DNA of 64,000 nt from an uncultured Mucilaginibacter sp. (GCA_903864275.1 CAIPFE010000037.1:124001-188000), one strand, 5' to 3'. Positions 52,896 through 62,430 are shown, counted from the stretch's first letter. The notes: generated by a model from the sequence alone, not told the origin. Numbers and translations: made by a program.

Positions 52896-55769
52896 ATGAA
52901 AAATTGTTTGCGCCTGCTGATCGCTGCGCTACATGTGCTGTGCCTGGCGCCGCTTTTCGCCCATGCACAACCCCCCGGCGACGAAAGCTATATATCCTTT
53001 AATAAGGCAAAAGGCTATTTCCCGCTTTCAGCAAATGGCGAGGCGGCGCCAATTTATACCGGCGAACAGGAATACCCCGGGGTGATGAGGGCGGTAAAAA
53101 GCCTGCAGGCCGACATCATGGCGGTAACAAAAGCCTCGCCCATGCTTTTAAACAGCAAAACGCCAAATTCCGGGGTAGTTGTAATAGTCGGCACTATTGG
53201 AAAAAACCCGCTGATAGATAAACTCATCCAACAAAAAAAACTTAACATAAATGGTATTGAAGGCAAGTGGGAGGCACATCTAACACAGGTTATTAAAAAT
53301 CCAATGCCTGGTGTTACGCAGGCGCTGGTAATAGCGGGCAGCGATAAAAGGGGTACTATTTATGGGATATATGATCTTTCGACACAGATCGGTGTGTCGC
53401 CATGGTATTGGTGGGCGGATGTCCCCGTTATGGGGCATAAAAATCTGTATGTAATGCCCGGCAAATATACCGACGGCGAACCTGCCGTAAAATACCGCGG
53501 CATTTTTATCAATGATGAAGCGCCGTCATTCACGGGCTGGGCCAAAGAAAAATTCGGGGGCGTAAACCACCTGGTATATGAAAAAGTATTTGAGCTTATT
53601 CTTCGCCTGAAAGGGAATTATCTATGGCCGGCCATGTGGGGAAACGCTTTTAATGATGATGATAAGTTAGACCCGGTACTGGCGGATGAATACGGCATTG
53701 TAATGGGCACATCGCACCACGAACCGATGGACAGGGCGCAGCAGGAGTGGAAACGCTACGGAAAAGGTCCCTGGAACTATGAAACAAATGGCGAAGTATT
53801 AAGGGATTTCTGGAAAAAGGGCATTGAAAACATGGGCAGTAAGGAGACCATTGTTACTGTGGGTATGCGCGGTGACGGCGATATGCCTATGACAGAGGGC
53901 AGCAATATCGCACTCCTCGAAAAAATAGTCGCCGATCAGCGCAAGATCATTGCGGATGTTACCGGTAATGAAGCTTCAAAAACCCCGCAGATGTGGGCCT
54001 TATATAAAGAAGTGCAGGCTTATTATGATAAAGGTATGCGTGTGCCGGATGACGTTACACTGCTGTTATGCGATGATAACTGGGGAAATATCCGCAAACT
54101 GCCAAAACTCAGTGAACATCCCCGGAAGGGTGGCTATGGTATTTATTATCATTTTGACTATGTAGGAGGCCCGCGTAACTATAAATGGTTAAATACCAAT
54201 CCCATCAGCAAAACCTGGGAGCAAATGCACCTGGCCTATGAATATAACGCCCGGCAGGTATGGATAGTTAACGTAGGTGATTTGAAACCAATGGAATACC
54301 CCATCAGCTTTTTTTTGGATTATGCATGGTCGCCGGATAAATGGCCGGCCAGCCGGTTGGATGAATACGCACACTTATGGGCCGCACAGCAATTTGGCGA
54401 ACAGTACGCCGCCGAAGCAGCTGATATTTTAACATTATATACCAAATACAATGGCCGGCGCAAACCCGAATTGCTTAACGACAGCACCTATAGCCTTATT
54501 AATTACCGCGAATTTGAAAATATAGTTAATGAATATAACAAGCTAAAAAACAGGGCGCAAACTTTGTATAACGATATACCCGCGCCGTATAAAGATGCCT
54601 GTTACCAGTTGATTTTGCACCCCGTTGAGGCCTGTGCTAACCTGAACGAACTGTATTACTGCCTTGCAAAAAATAAGCTGGACGCAGCCCGGGGTAGTGC
54701 CGCAGCAAACGCGATGGCCGACAGCGTGAAGGAATTGTTTAAAAAAGACGCCGAAATTTCGAACTACTATAATAAAATACTGGCAAATGGTAAATGGGAC
54801 CACATGATGGACCAAACTCATATCGGTTATACCTACTGGCAGCAGCCGGAAGTTGATAAAATGCCGGCCGTAACAACTGTCCATCTCAGCGCGAAGCCGC
54901 AAATGGGCATCGCTCTTGAAGAATCGGCGGCGTGGTGGCCGGATGAGCAATCGTATGCTGCTTTGCCGCGATTCTATCCGGGGCAGGGAGGGCATTATAT
55001 TGATATATTTAACCGCGGCCGCGGCAGTTTTAATTTTGCCATTAAAAGCTTGCCTTCTTTTGTAACCGCCGAACCTAAAAGCGGCATCGTTACCACCGAG
55101 CAGCGGATATGGGTAAATGTAAACTGGCAACAAGTACTCCCGGGCCTAAGCGCCGTGCCTGTGACTATTACCACGGCAAACGGCGACACGGTTATCGTAG
55201 AAGCCCCTATCTATAAAATGTTCCCCCTAAATACGACAGGATTTAATGAGAATAACGGCTGTGTAAGTATGGAAGCCGCGCATTATACAAAGGCGGTTGG
55301 TAACACTGCCGTACAATGGGTTACCATCCCCAACTATGGCCGCACCCTGTCGGGCGTGATGCCTGCCCCGGTGACGGTTGAAAGCCAGGTTCCCGCTAAT
55401 AACGGTCCCCGGCTGGAATACGAGGTGAATTTGTTCGATACCGGGATAATGTCCGTTGAGGCATACATTTCGCCAACAATTGATTTTACCGGTTCAAATG
55501 GCCTGCGGTATGCTATTTCTTTTGATGATGAATTACCAGAGATTGTCAATATTAATGCAGACAAATCCGAAGCCGCATGGAACAAGGATGTTGCCAATAA
55601 TATTAAAATACTTGTATCCAAACATCACATAAGCAAAGCCGGCAGGCATGTTTTAAAATACTGGATGGTTGATCCCGGCGTTGTCCTTCAAAAAATAGTG
55701 ATCAACGCGGGAGGGGAGAGGCCAAGCTATTTAGGGCCACCAGAAAGCTGTTGTTATACCTTAAAATAA
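52896..55769 (+). CDS. Secreted alpha-glucuronidase, GH115
   Basis: A 957-residue enzyme from ATG at 52896, chosen because it begins a clear signal peptide (MKNCLRLLIAALHVLCLAP, cut near AHAQ) and has GGAAAG just upstream. The frame is open to 52689 but would read through the palindromes. GH115 removes (4-O-methyl)glucuronate from internal and terminal xylose of xylan. Recognised parts are the SNIALLEKIVADQRKIIAD stretch of the barrel, KGNYLWPAMWGNAFNDDD, MGTSHHEPMDRAQQEW and LWAAQQFGE, and a C-terminal beta-sandwich domain (700-957). It completes the GH10 plus GH115 pair. Confidence 0.9.
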   Translation: MKNCLRLLIAALHVLCLAPLFAHAQPPGDESYISFNKAKGYFPLSANGEAAPIYTGEQEYPGVMRAVKSLQADIMAVTKASPMLLNSKTPNSGVVVIVGTIGKNPLIDKLIQQKKLNINGIEGKWEAHLTQVIKNPMPGVTQALVIAGSDKRGTIYGIYDLSTQIGVSPWYWWADVPVMGHKNLYVMPGKYTDGEPAVKYRGIFINDEAPSFTGWAKEKFGGVNHLVYEKVFELILRLKGNYLWPAMWGNAFNDDDKLDPVLADEYGIVMGTSHHEPMDRAQQEWKRYGKGPWNYETNGEVLRDFWKKGIENMGSKETIVTVGMRGDGDMPMTEGSNIALLEKIVADQRKIIADVTGNEASKTPQMWALYKEVQAYYDKGMRVPDDVTLLLCDDNWGNIRKLPKLSEHPRKGGYGIYYHFDYVGGPRNYKWLNTNPISKTWEQMHLAYEYNARQVWIVNVGDLKPMEYPISFFLDYAWSPDKWPASRLDEYAHLWAAQQFGEQYAAEAADILTLYTKYNGRRKPELLNDSTYSLINYREFENIVNEYNKLKNRAQTLYNDIPAPYKDACYQLILHPVEACANLNELYYCLAKNKLDAARGSAAANAMADSVKELFKKDAEISNYYNKILANGKWDHMMDQTHIGYTYWQQPEVDKMPAVTTVHLSAKPQMGIALEESAAWWPDEQSYAALPRFYPGQGGHYIDIFNRGRGSFNFAIKSLPSFVTAEPKSGIVTTEQRIWVNVNWQQVLPGLSAVPVTITTANGDTVIVEAPIYKMFPLNTTGFNENNGCVSMEAAHYTKAVGNTAVQWVTIPNYGRTLSGVMPAPVTVESQVPANNGPRLEYEVNLFDTGIMSVEAYISPTIDFTGSNGLRYAISFDDELPEIVNINADKSEAAWNKDVANNIKILVSKHHISKAGRHVLKYWMVDPGVVLQKIVINAGGERPSYLGPPESCCYTLK

Positions 55770-55917
55770 AATCCGCCTGATGAATGAAACATTGACATCG
55801 AGAATAAAGAAATTTCGGCGGTGACATGATTGTTCGAACACCCGTCGAATTAAAGCGTAAGGGAATAGGCCGGTGCAACGGCCGGTCTGCGGCATAATAA
55901 ACACCCGGTAAATAAAG

Positions 55918-55940
55918 AAGGCGCCTTTACGGGCGCCTTT
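55918..55940. terminator. Bidirectional terminator
   Basis: AAGGCGCC (55918-55925) pairs exactly with GGCGCCTT (55932-55939) around TTTACG, with AAAG before and TTG after. It lies between the convergent GH115 and metallophosphoesterase genes. Confidence 0.8.
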
Positions 55941-55976
55941 GTATACGATGGAACGATGAGACTTTTCAGTTACTGG

Positions 55977-57173
55977 TTAGGCAATTACGCCGGTTTTCCA
56001 ATTAAGGGTAAAAGTATCGAACGGATCAACAGGAACTGGTGAATTGTCGAATTCATTGATAAAATATTCTCCTTTGAGACTGGTGCCATCTACAGTTAAC
56101 CTCAAAAAGCCTGGATTTTCAGTGTTGTAGGTGTTTAAAACCACGTCGGCAAGGGTCGTTTGGAAATCGGGCGGTATCTTGCCATCCACCGTATCGGGGT
56201 CTTTCTGAAGTTTGTGCATACTTTTCTGCGTACGGGCGTAACCGCCTGCACCAGCTATTACGTAAGGATACTGCCTGCCGTTTGTTGTACGCGTAAACCG
56301 CTGATAATTATGAACGTGCCCTGTAAATACAGCGTCGGGCGTGCGGCCTGCCGATGCTGCGGCCTGGTCGATCGCATCCAGCATATCCTGGTACCCGCCG
56401 TGTGCGGTATCGAGGGAAAATGGCGGGTGGTGCACGGCCAGTATAAGGCATTTACCGGGGTCAGCTGCTTTAAGCTGGTCTACAAACCAATTATATTGCG
56501 GCTGGTTATGACTGCTGCTATTACTGGGGTCAAGCGAACCATCGATATTGCTGTAAAGCCCGATGATAGTAACAAACGGCGCTTCCAATGTCCAGTATGG
56601 CCATGGCTGGTCCATGGTATAACGGTAGGGTGAGTCGCCCGAAGGAACACGGGTTGGGGCGCAGAAGTTGTCGAAGAACCCGGTTAATGATGGCTCATCA
56701 TCAGGTGGATCATTTTTACGTACGGTGTTGTCCCCGTCGTGATTGCCGGGAACGGCGAAAATCGGCCCGGGATAGAATTGGTACGGTTCGTAAAACTGTG
56801 GTTTATAGTCGCTGGAAATACCGTTATAGTAAACGACATCGCCTAAATGGAAAAAGAAAGCAGGCACGCTGTCTGGATCGGCATTTTTGATCTGTTCTTC
56901 CATTTGTACCGCAAGCTCATCCTGGATATCTGTTCCGTTGATGCCGCCGGTGTCGCCAACACTATGAAAAACGATCTTTCCTGCTTGCTGAATCGCTTGA
57001 AGTTGATCCGGCGTAAGCACATTCGCAATATCATACGACAGGTCAGTTGGCTGAACGTGGTCTGCCGGGATAGCTTTGAAAGATGGATTTGGCTTGATGG
57101 GTGAAACCGGATCACCGAACGGCCTCCTTACTTTTGATAAAGTGTTGGATTGGGGTCTTGGTTTGAATAACAT
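55977..57173 (-). CDS. Metallophosphoesterase
   Basis: A 398-residue calcineurin-like phosphoesterase. The metal ligands are in VFHSVGDTGG (Asp), FFHLGDVVYYNG, AVPGNHDGDN, LAVHHPPFS and TGHVHNYQRF, which is the full motif set of purple-acid-phosphatase-like enzymes. No signal peptide is seen at MLFKPRPQSN, so a cytoplasmic or unusual export route is possible. The substrate is unknown. A half-site of the heptamer motif, GTGA plus AAACACC, overlaps a hairpin about 100 bp upstream of its start. Confidence 0.88.
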   Translation of the reverse strand: MLFKPRPQSNTLSKVRRPFGDPVSPIKPNPSFKAIPADHVQPTDLSYDIANVLTPDQLQAIQQAGKIVFHSVGDTGGINGTDIQDELAVQMEEQIKNADPDSVPAFFFHLGDVVYYNGISSDYKPQFYEPYQFYPGPIFAVPGNHDGDNTVRKNDPPDDEPSLTGFFDNFCAPTRVPSGDSPYRYTMDQPWPYWTLEAPFVTIIGLYSNIDGSLDPSNSSSHNQPQYNWFVDQLKAADPGKCLILAVHHPPFSLDTAHGGYQDMLDAIDQAAASAGRTPDAVFTGHVHNYQRFTRTTNGRQYPYVIAGAGGYARTQKSMHKLQKDPDTVDGKIPPDFQTTLADVVLNTYNTENPGFLRLTVDGTSLKGEYFINEFDNSPVPVDPFDTFTLNWKTGVIA

Positions 57174-57622
57174 TGTTTTAAGGTTTTAATGGTTTGTAAT
57201 TTAGGTTGAACACAAATATAATATCGTCAGTTAAACTGTAGTTTAAAGTTAAGTGATTTAACAATTAAATTTTAGGGTGAAAACACCCTTTTTTAATTTT
57301 TTTTTTGATGATAAATGAAACCGTACCGATCTGTCGATGCCAAAATTGCATCAGTATTTACGACAAAAATTATTTATGTCCGGTTTGTGAATCTGCTTCT
57401 GATTGGTTTATAGAAATTGCCAAACATTTTCACCGGTTTAATTTATTATCCTAGTCTTTTGCGTGTTAACTAACAGTAATTAATTCATAAAATTATTATT
57501 AAAAATAAGCTTATATTATGAGCAAATTGGATTTGGCATTTCGAGCGTTTGATGAGTGGTTTTAGATATATTGAGATTTCAAACCGGACAATAATGATTA
57601 AGATTAATTTACGAGAACGTTT
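57174..57622. other. Divergent intergenic region
   Basis: 449 bp between the metallophosphoesterase (-) and the glucosidase (+). It holds the GGGTG-AAAA-CACCC hairpin at 57275-57288 followed by T tracts and is otherwise AT-rich. No gene was found. Confidence 0.5.
57275..57294 (+). terminator. Short hairpin with T6 tail
   Basis: GGGTG (57275-57279), AAAA, CACCC (57284-57288), then six T. It is terminator-like, although no + strand gene ends just before it. It overlaps GTGA-AAACACC (57277-57287), which resembles one heptamer and linker of the direct-repeat sites. Confidence 0.45.
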
Positions 57623-60226
57623 ATGGAAAATGCACGGCTTGCCGAGCCGCATAGCGATAGACACTGGAAGCTTTGGGGCCCGTATCTTTCTGACCGCCAG
57701 TGGGGTACAGTCCGGGAAGATTACAGCCCGACGGGGGACACCTGGAATTACATAAACCACGACCTGGCACGAAGCTATGCCTATCGCTGGGGAGAGGAAG
57801 GCATCGGCGGATTTTGTGACATTGAGCAGGTATTGTGCCTGGCGCCTGCCTTCTGGAATGGTAATGATACTATTTTGAAGGAAAGGCTTTTCGGTTTAAC
57901 AAACCAGGAAGGAAACCATGGCGAAGATGTAAAGGAATTATATTTTCACCTGGATTCGTCGCCTACGCATTCCTATTGTAAATTCCTTTATAAATATCCC
58001 CAGGCTGCTTTTCCCTATATGGAATTGCTGCGAAAAAATCAAAAGGACCGTTTAAGCCCTGAGTTCGAACTACTTGATACAGCTGCTTTTAACGACAACC
58101 GCTATTTTGATTGCTTTATTGAATATGCAAAAGCGGGGACGAAGGATATTTTGATGAAAATTACGGTGCACAACAGGGGGCCTGAGGCAGCGGCTATTCA
58201 TGTACTGCCGCACGTATGGTTCCGTAACTTCTGGCGGCATAACCCCCGGTTTACCAGTCCCGAAATTACGTCGTTATCAGGCAATTGTTTGGAGACACAT
58301 TCAAGTCGCAACGGCACCTATTATTTTTACCATGAAAATGGCGAACAACTGTTTTGCGAAAATGAAACCAACAGCGAGCGTATTTTTCATAAAGCGAGTG
58401 AAACGCCTTTTGTAAAAGACGGTATCAACAACTACGTAGTTGACGGTCAAAATACGATAAACCCGAAAAAAAAAGGAACAAAAGCCGCGATCTGGCTGCA
58501 GGCAGACATAGCGCCGGGATCATCTGAAGTATTTAAGGTAAGACTGACTACAAGGCAAATGGACGATCCCTGGGCCGGTTTCGACGAGATTTTTGAAATA
58601 CGCCTGGCAGAAACAGGCAGCTATTACAATAAGTTGGCCCCGGCTACTTTATCAAAAAAACGACAAAGTTTATTGAGGAGTACAGTAGGGGGATTATTGT
58701 GGGGCAAGCAATTTTATTATTTCGATGTATTTAAATGGCTGTTCGGCGAACCGCATGAAAACCAGGCGCCGCGAAACTTTCAGCGTAATTATGACTGGCA
58801 GAACCTTACCTGCCGCAATATTATATCGATGCCGGACAAGTGGGAGTATCCCTGGTTTGCGGCCTGGGACCTTGCCTTCCATGCCGCCACCTTTATCCAC
58901 ATCGACCCGGAATTTGCAAAGCAGCAATTGCTGGTGATACTCCGCGAATATTATATGCACCCCAACGGGCAAATACCGGCTTATGAATGGAATTTTAGTG
59001 ATGTAAACCCTCCCGTGCATGCATGGAGTGTTTGGTACGTGTACGAAGCTGACAAGAAGAAAACGGGCGTATCGGATTGGGATTTCCTGGAGCGGTCGTT
59101 TCAAAAGCTGCTGATGAACTTTACCTGGTGGGTAAATCAAAAGGATGCGAATGGTACCGATATATTTGAAGGCGGGTTTCTTGGCCTCGATAATATCGGT
59201 GTTTTCGACAGGAACCAAATGCCGCCCGGTATTAAAAAGCTTCAGCAGGCAGATGCAACCAGCTGGATGGCCATGTATGCCATTAATATGCTGCGTATTT
59301 CGCTGGAACTGGCACAACATAACCAGGCTTACGAGGAATCGGCGGCTAAATTTTTTCGCCATTATTTGAATATAGGCTGGGCCATGCACCATATCGGGAA
59401 ACGGGATATAGCATTGTGGGATGAAGATGACGCATTTTATTATGATGCCATACAATTTGAAAACGGCACGAGCCAGCGGTTGAAAGTCCGTTCACTTGTC
59501 GGGATCATCCCATTGCTGGCTGTGGAAATAATGCATGCCGATCTATTTAAAAAGCTGAAGGAATTTAATACCCGGCTTGAAAGCATCAGGCGCACCCGGC
59601 CCGATCTGACCAAAGTAATTTCGGACATCGAAAAGAAAAATAAGGATGGCAACTATTTATTTGCCATTATGATAGGCGACCGGCTGGAGCACTTGCTGCA
59701 AAGGCTTTTGGACGAGGATGAGTTTTTATCAGATTACGGTATCCGCTCCTTATCGAAATGTTACCAGGAAAAGCCTTTTGTATTCGGTTATAAGGGAAGT
59801 GAATACAGCATCAGGTATGAGCCTGGTGAAAGCTCAAGCTCCATGTTTGGCGGCAATTCAAACTGGCGCGGGCCGATCTGGCTGCCCATTAATTATTTGA
59901 TCATAAATGCGCTGCGGAAATATTATGCATATTATGGCGATTCGTACAAATGTGAATTCCCGGCAAGATCAGGAAACCAATTAACGCTGAAACAAATTGC
60001 AAATGAACTTACCAAAAGGCTTTTAAAGATTTTTGAAAAAAATGATGAAGGCGTATACCAGTACCATTCGCCCGACCAGGAACAATGGTCGGACGAACAT
60101 TTTAAAGAACACCACCTGTTTTATGAATTTTTTAATGGCGATACCGGCCAGGGCCTCGGCGCTTCCCATCAAACCGGCTGGACCGCGTTGATAGCTAATT
60201 TGTTGCTGGAGATGGATGGGGAATAA
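57623..60226 (+). CDS. GH63-like glucosidase (MGH1-type)
   Basis: An 867-residue (alpha/alpha)6-barrel enzyme of the GH63-related group, annotated as glucosidase in many bacteria. The N-terminus has ERLFGLTNQEGNHGEDVKE. The barrel part has PWFAAWDLAFHAATFI with a catalytic-type Asp, QIPAYEWNFSDVNPPVHAW, GGFLGLDNIGVFDR and the late GNSNWRGPIWLPINYL. It would act on alpha-glucosides, perhaps storage or osmolyte sugars; the exact substrate is unknown. No signal peptide is seen, so it is probably cytoplasmic. A repeat cluster begins 44 bp after its stop. Confidence 0.85.
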   Translation: MENARLAEPHSDRHWKLWGPYLSDRQWGTVREDYSPTGDTWNYINHDLARSYAYRWGEEGIGGFCDIEQVLCLAPAFWNGNDTILKERLFGLTNQEGNHGEDVKELYFHLDSSPTHSYCKFLYKYPQAAFPYMELLRKNQKDRLSPEFELLDTAAFNDNRYFDCFIEYAKAGTKDILMKITVHNRGPEAAAIHVLPHVWFRNFWRHNPRFTSPEITSLSGNCLETHSSRNGTYYFYHENGEQLFCENETNSERIFHKASETPFVKDGINNYVVDGQNTINPKKKGTKAAIWLQADIAPGSSEVFKVRLTTRQMDDPWAGFDEIFEIRLAETGSYYNKLAPATLSKKRQSLLRSTVGGLLWGKQFYYFDVFKWLFGEPHENQAPRNFQRNYDWQNLTCRNIISMPDKWEYPWFAAWDLAFHAATFIHIDPEFAKQQLLVILREYYMHPNGQIPAYEWNFSDVNPPVHAWSVWYVYEADKKKTGVSDWDFLERSFQKLLMNFTWWVNQKDANGTDIFEGGFLGLDNIGVFDRNQMPPGIKKLQQADATSWMAMYAINMLRISLELAQHNQAYEESAAKFFRHYLNIGWAMHHIGKRDIALWDEDDAFYYDAIQFENGTSQRLKVRSLVGIIPLLAVEIMHADLFKKLKEFNTRLESIRRTRPDLTKVISDIEKKNKDGNYLFAIMIGDRLEHLLQRLLDEDEFLSDYGIRSLSKCYQEKPFVFGYKGSEYSIRYEPGESSSSMFGGNSNWRGPIWLPINYLIINALRKYYAYYGDSYKCEFPARSGNQLTLKQIANELTKRLLKIFEKNDEGVYQYHSPDQEQWSDEHFKEHHLFYEFFNGDTGQGLGASHQTGWTALIANLLLEMDGE

Positions 60227-60269
60227 CAGCAAATGTTTGTGCGATTTTGTCTGCCGGTTCGCATTACAA

Positions 60270-60375
60270 GCGTTCACGTTAGCGTTCACTTCGCAACGAC
60301 ACACGCATTTTTTAAAACGTTAACGCCTGATTATCAATAATTTAAAATTGTACTACTTGCAATTTTAGCATTTAT
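60270..60375 (-). repeat. Dispersed repeat, cluster 4 terminal unit (reverse)
   Basis: Doubled end GCGTTCAC at 60270-60277 and 60282-60289, then TTCGCAACGACACACGC, the second arm TTAACGCC (drifted), and a decayed first stem and T-rich half. The doubled end faces the glucosidase 3' end. Confidence 0.8.
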
Positions 60376-60457
60376 TGAATTTCCGTCTCAGTATGGTTTG
60401 TCTCCAACGCCATTAGTTACGCGGAATAGCTTTTTCATCCTCTTTGCGACTTGTCGC

Positions 60458-60597
60458 AGAGAGGGTCGAACAGCGAAGCGCATTCGGGGTGAGTCAACTA
60501 CGCGCCATGCATTTACGCTAACCCCGCTTCGATAATCTACTCACCCGATCTGCGCTTCGCTGGATCACCCTCTCTTTTGCAGGCAAAAAAAGAGGGT
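60458..60597. repeat. Long inverted repeat element
   Basis: The arm 60458-60494 and the reverse complement of 60539-60575 agree at 29 of 37 positions, sharing AGAGAGGGT, AGCGAAGCGCA and GGGTGAGT. A second hairpin, ACCCTCT to AGAGGGT, spans 60567-60597. It lies between the two units of repeat cluster 4. It may be a MITE-like or structured-RNA element; no coding content. Confidence 0.65.
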
Positions 60598-60669
60598 AAA
60601 AAATGTAATTCCATTAAGTTAAAAACGCTGGATATCGGCGCGGAGAAATATTTTCTAACCCCTAACACA

Positions 60670-60775
60670 GCGTTCACTTCGCAACAACACGCGCGTTTTT
60701 ATAAACGTTAATAGTTGATTACCAGGCAAGTAAAATTTCACTACCCCCAATTTTTGCATTTTGCGGCGACGCAAG
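60670..60775 (-). repeat. Dispersed repeat, cluster 4 unit 2 (reverse)
   Basis: GCGTTCACTTCGCAACAAC from 60670, then a drifted second arm, TTGATTACCAGG at the first stem, and the end AATTTTTGCATTTTGCGGCGACG. The distance from the matching box of the previous unit is 388 bp, about two steps. Confidence 0.7.
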
Positions 60776-60950
60776 TTTTTCACCAAACCGTCAGCCGCAG
60801 CCCCTTAGGATAGCTATCTGGACGGACTCCCGGTCTTTCCGACAAAATTCTTATCTCACATCTCACATCTCAAATCTCAAATCTCACATCTCCAACCCAA
60901 TCAACCCCTACTGACAAAACAGTGTCACCACTTCGCATATCCCAACCTTG

Positions 60951-60958
60951 TATCTTTG
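60951..60958 (+). promoter_or_regulatory. Candidate -7 element TATCTTTG
   Basis: Exact match to TAnnTTTG, 51 bp before the ATG at 61010. No clear -33 TTTG is seen. Confidence 0.4.
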
Positions 60959-61009
60959 TTATAAACGCCGCTTATCAGGCAAATCATACGCCGCCGCTTA
61001 TTATCAGCA

Positions 61010-62377
61010 ATGGACGATTCAATATATAATACGCTCTTTCAGCCTGCCCAGGATGGGTATCATGAACGCCCGTCAGCCCAGCGCCCGGAGTATATCGAAA
61101 AGATCCGCGCGGAAGCGCGCGGTGAAGTGTACCGCCCTGCCGCGCGCAAAAAGGAGCAGCCGGCGGAACTTGACCCATTTATGGTAAAGAGCCTTTTTAC
61201 CATCGAAAAGGGCAGCCGCTGGATGGAGCTTGGCGAACGCGAGCCCGAAGCAAAACAGCTTTTCGGCGAATTCTGGCACCAGGGCGAGCTTTGTATCCTG
61301 TTTGCCGATACCAATGCGGGTAAATCGGTACTGGCAGTGCAGATAGCCAACAATATCGCCCGTGGGAAAAAAACCGGACCGTTTGCCTGCACTGCCAAAC
61401 CTGAAAAGGTAATGTATGTTGATTTTGAGCTCACCACCACCCAGTTTTACCAGCGCTACAGCGGCCCGAAAGGCGGGCATGAGTTCCCTGACAATTTCTA
61501 CCGCGCGCGTTTCAATCCGGAAAATGTAACCATAGATAAATCTCATAGTTATGACGACCTGCTGATGGCAGCCATCGAATACAAGCTTGAGCAGATCAAA
61601 GCCACGGTGCTCATTATCGATAACATCAGCTGCCTGCGCGGCGGTACCGAAAGCGCCGCCGTGGCCTTAAAACTGATGAATAAGCTCAAAAGGCTGAAGG
61701 CCGACCATAAGCTTTCCATACTCATACTTGCACATACACCAAAACGCCGCAACCCGGCAAGGCCACTGGCTGCCGAAGACCTGCATGGCAGCAAATTGCT
61801 TATCAACTTTGCCGACAGCGCCTTCGCCATTGGCAAAAGCAACAAGGAGGCTGGTTTATGTTATCTAAAACAAATAAAGCAGCGAAATACTGAGCAAATT
61901 TACGGCGAGGACAATGTTGCCCTCTGCCGCATCAGCAAAACACCACTTGCAAGAAACAAGCCCGGCAATTTCCTGCATTTTGATTTTGAAGGCTTCGATG
62001 CCGAGCGGCCGCATATACAGGTTCCATACCGGCATGGCTATAACCGCGCCCTTGCCGACTACGCAGCGTTGGCCACACAAATAGCTGCGCTTTTTGCCGA
62101 AGGGCTTAGCCAGCGGCAAATTGCCCTGCGGCTGAATATTGGGCTGGGGACGGTGAATAAGCTGATGCACGTGGAAAACTGCCGGCAGGAGGAGGATGTT
62201 GAGGGTACTGGCGTAGCGCCAGCTAAATCATTTGTTGGGGACGTTCCCCACGTGAGTAATATGCAAGCTTGGCTGCTCGGCGAGCCGGGCGCGCGTGCAC
62301 CCTTAAGCAATGCAGCGTCTGATAAGCCAGCACATGAAGCAACTGTAACGGTTGCGGCGGCAAATAACCCGCCCTAA
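61010..62377 (+). CDS. RecA-like AAA ATPase with C-terminal HTH
   Basis: A 455-residue cytoplasmic ATPase of the RepA/KaiC-like RecA fold. Walker A reads ADTNAGKSV (residues 99-107, with Ala in place of the first Gly). Walker B is VLIIDNISCLRGG, and LSILILAHTPKR is the following strand. The C-terminal part has a helix-turn-helix, SQRQIALRLNIGLGTVNKLM (about 358-377), that would bind DNA. RepA-like helicases drive replication of mobile elements, but no integrase, primase or origin was found nearby. Orphan copies are frequent in Sphingobacteriaceae, and this one may be a relic of an integrated element. VapBC follows directly. Confidence 0.8.
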   Translation: MDDSIYNTLFQPAQDGYHERPSAQRPEYIEKIRAEARGEVYRPAARKKEQPAELDPFMVKSLFTIEKGSRWMELGEREPEAKQLFGEFWHQGELCILFADTNAGKSVLAVQIANNIARGKKTGPFACTAKPEKVMYVDFELTTTQFYQRYSGPKGGHEFPDNFYRARFNPENVTIDKSHSYDDLLMAAIEYKLEQIKATVLIIDNISCLRGGTESAAVALKLMNKLKRLKADHKLSILILAHTPKRRNPARPLAAEDLHGSKLLINFADSAFAIGKSNKEAGLCYLKQIKQRNTEQIYGEDNVALCRISKTPLARNKPGNFLHFDFEGFDAERPHIQVPYRHGYNRALADYAALATQIAALFAEGLSQRQIALRLNIGLGTVNKLMHVENCRQEEDVEGTGVAPAKSFVGDVPHVSNMQAWLLGEPGARAPLSNAASDKPAHEATVTVAAANNPP

Positions 62378-62430
62378 ATGTGAAACTTTTTCAGCCGGTA
62401 ACCCCTTTTTATTTAAATGGTATAATTATG

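Larger units (their letters stand above)
60227..61009. other. Repeat-filled spacer before the AAA ATPase
   Basis: 783 bp with two repeat units and a long inverted repeat. At 60852-60893 variants of the word CTCACATCTCAAAT repeat about four times. No gene was found. Confidence 0.6.

Noticed and set aside
54543..55133. 196-codon frame opposite GH115
   Set aside because: Shadow of the GH115 coding region.
58694..59455. 253-codon frame opposite the glucosidase
   Set aside because: Shadow of a well supported GH63-like gene.
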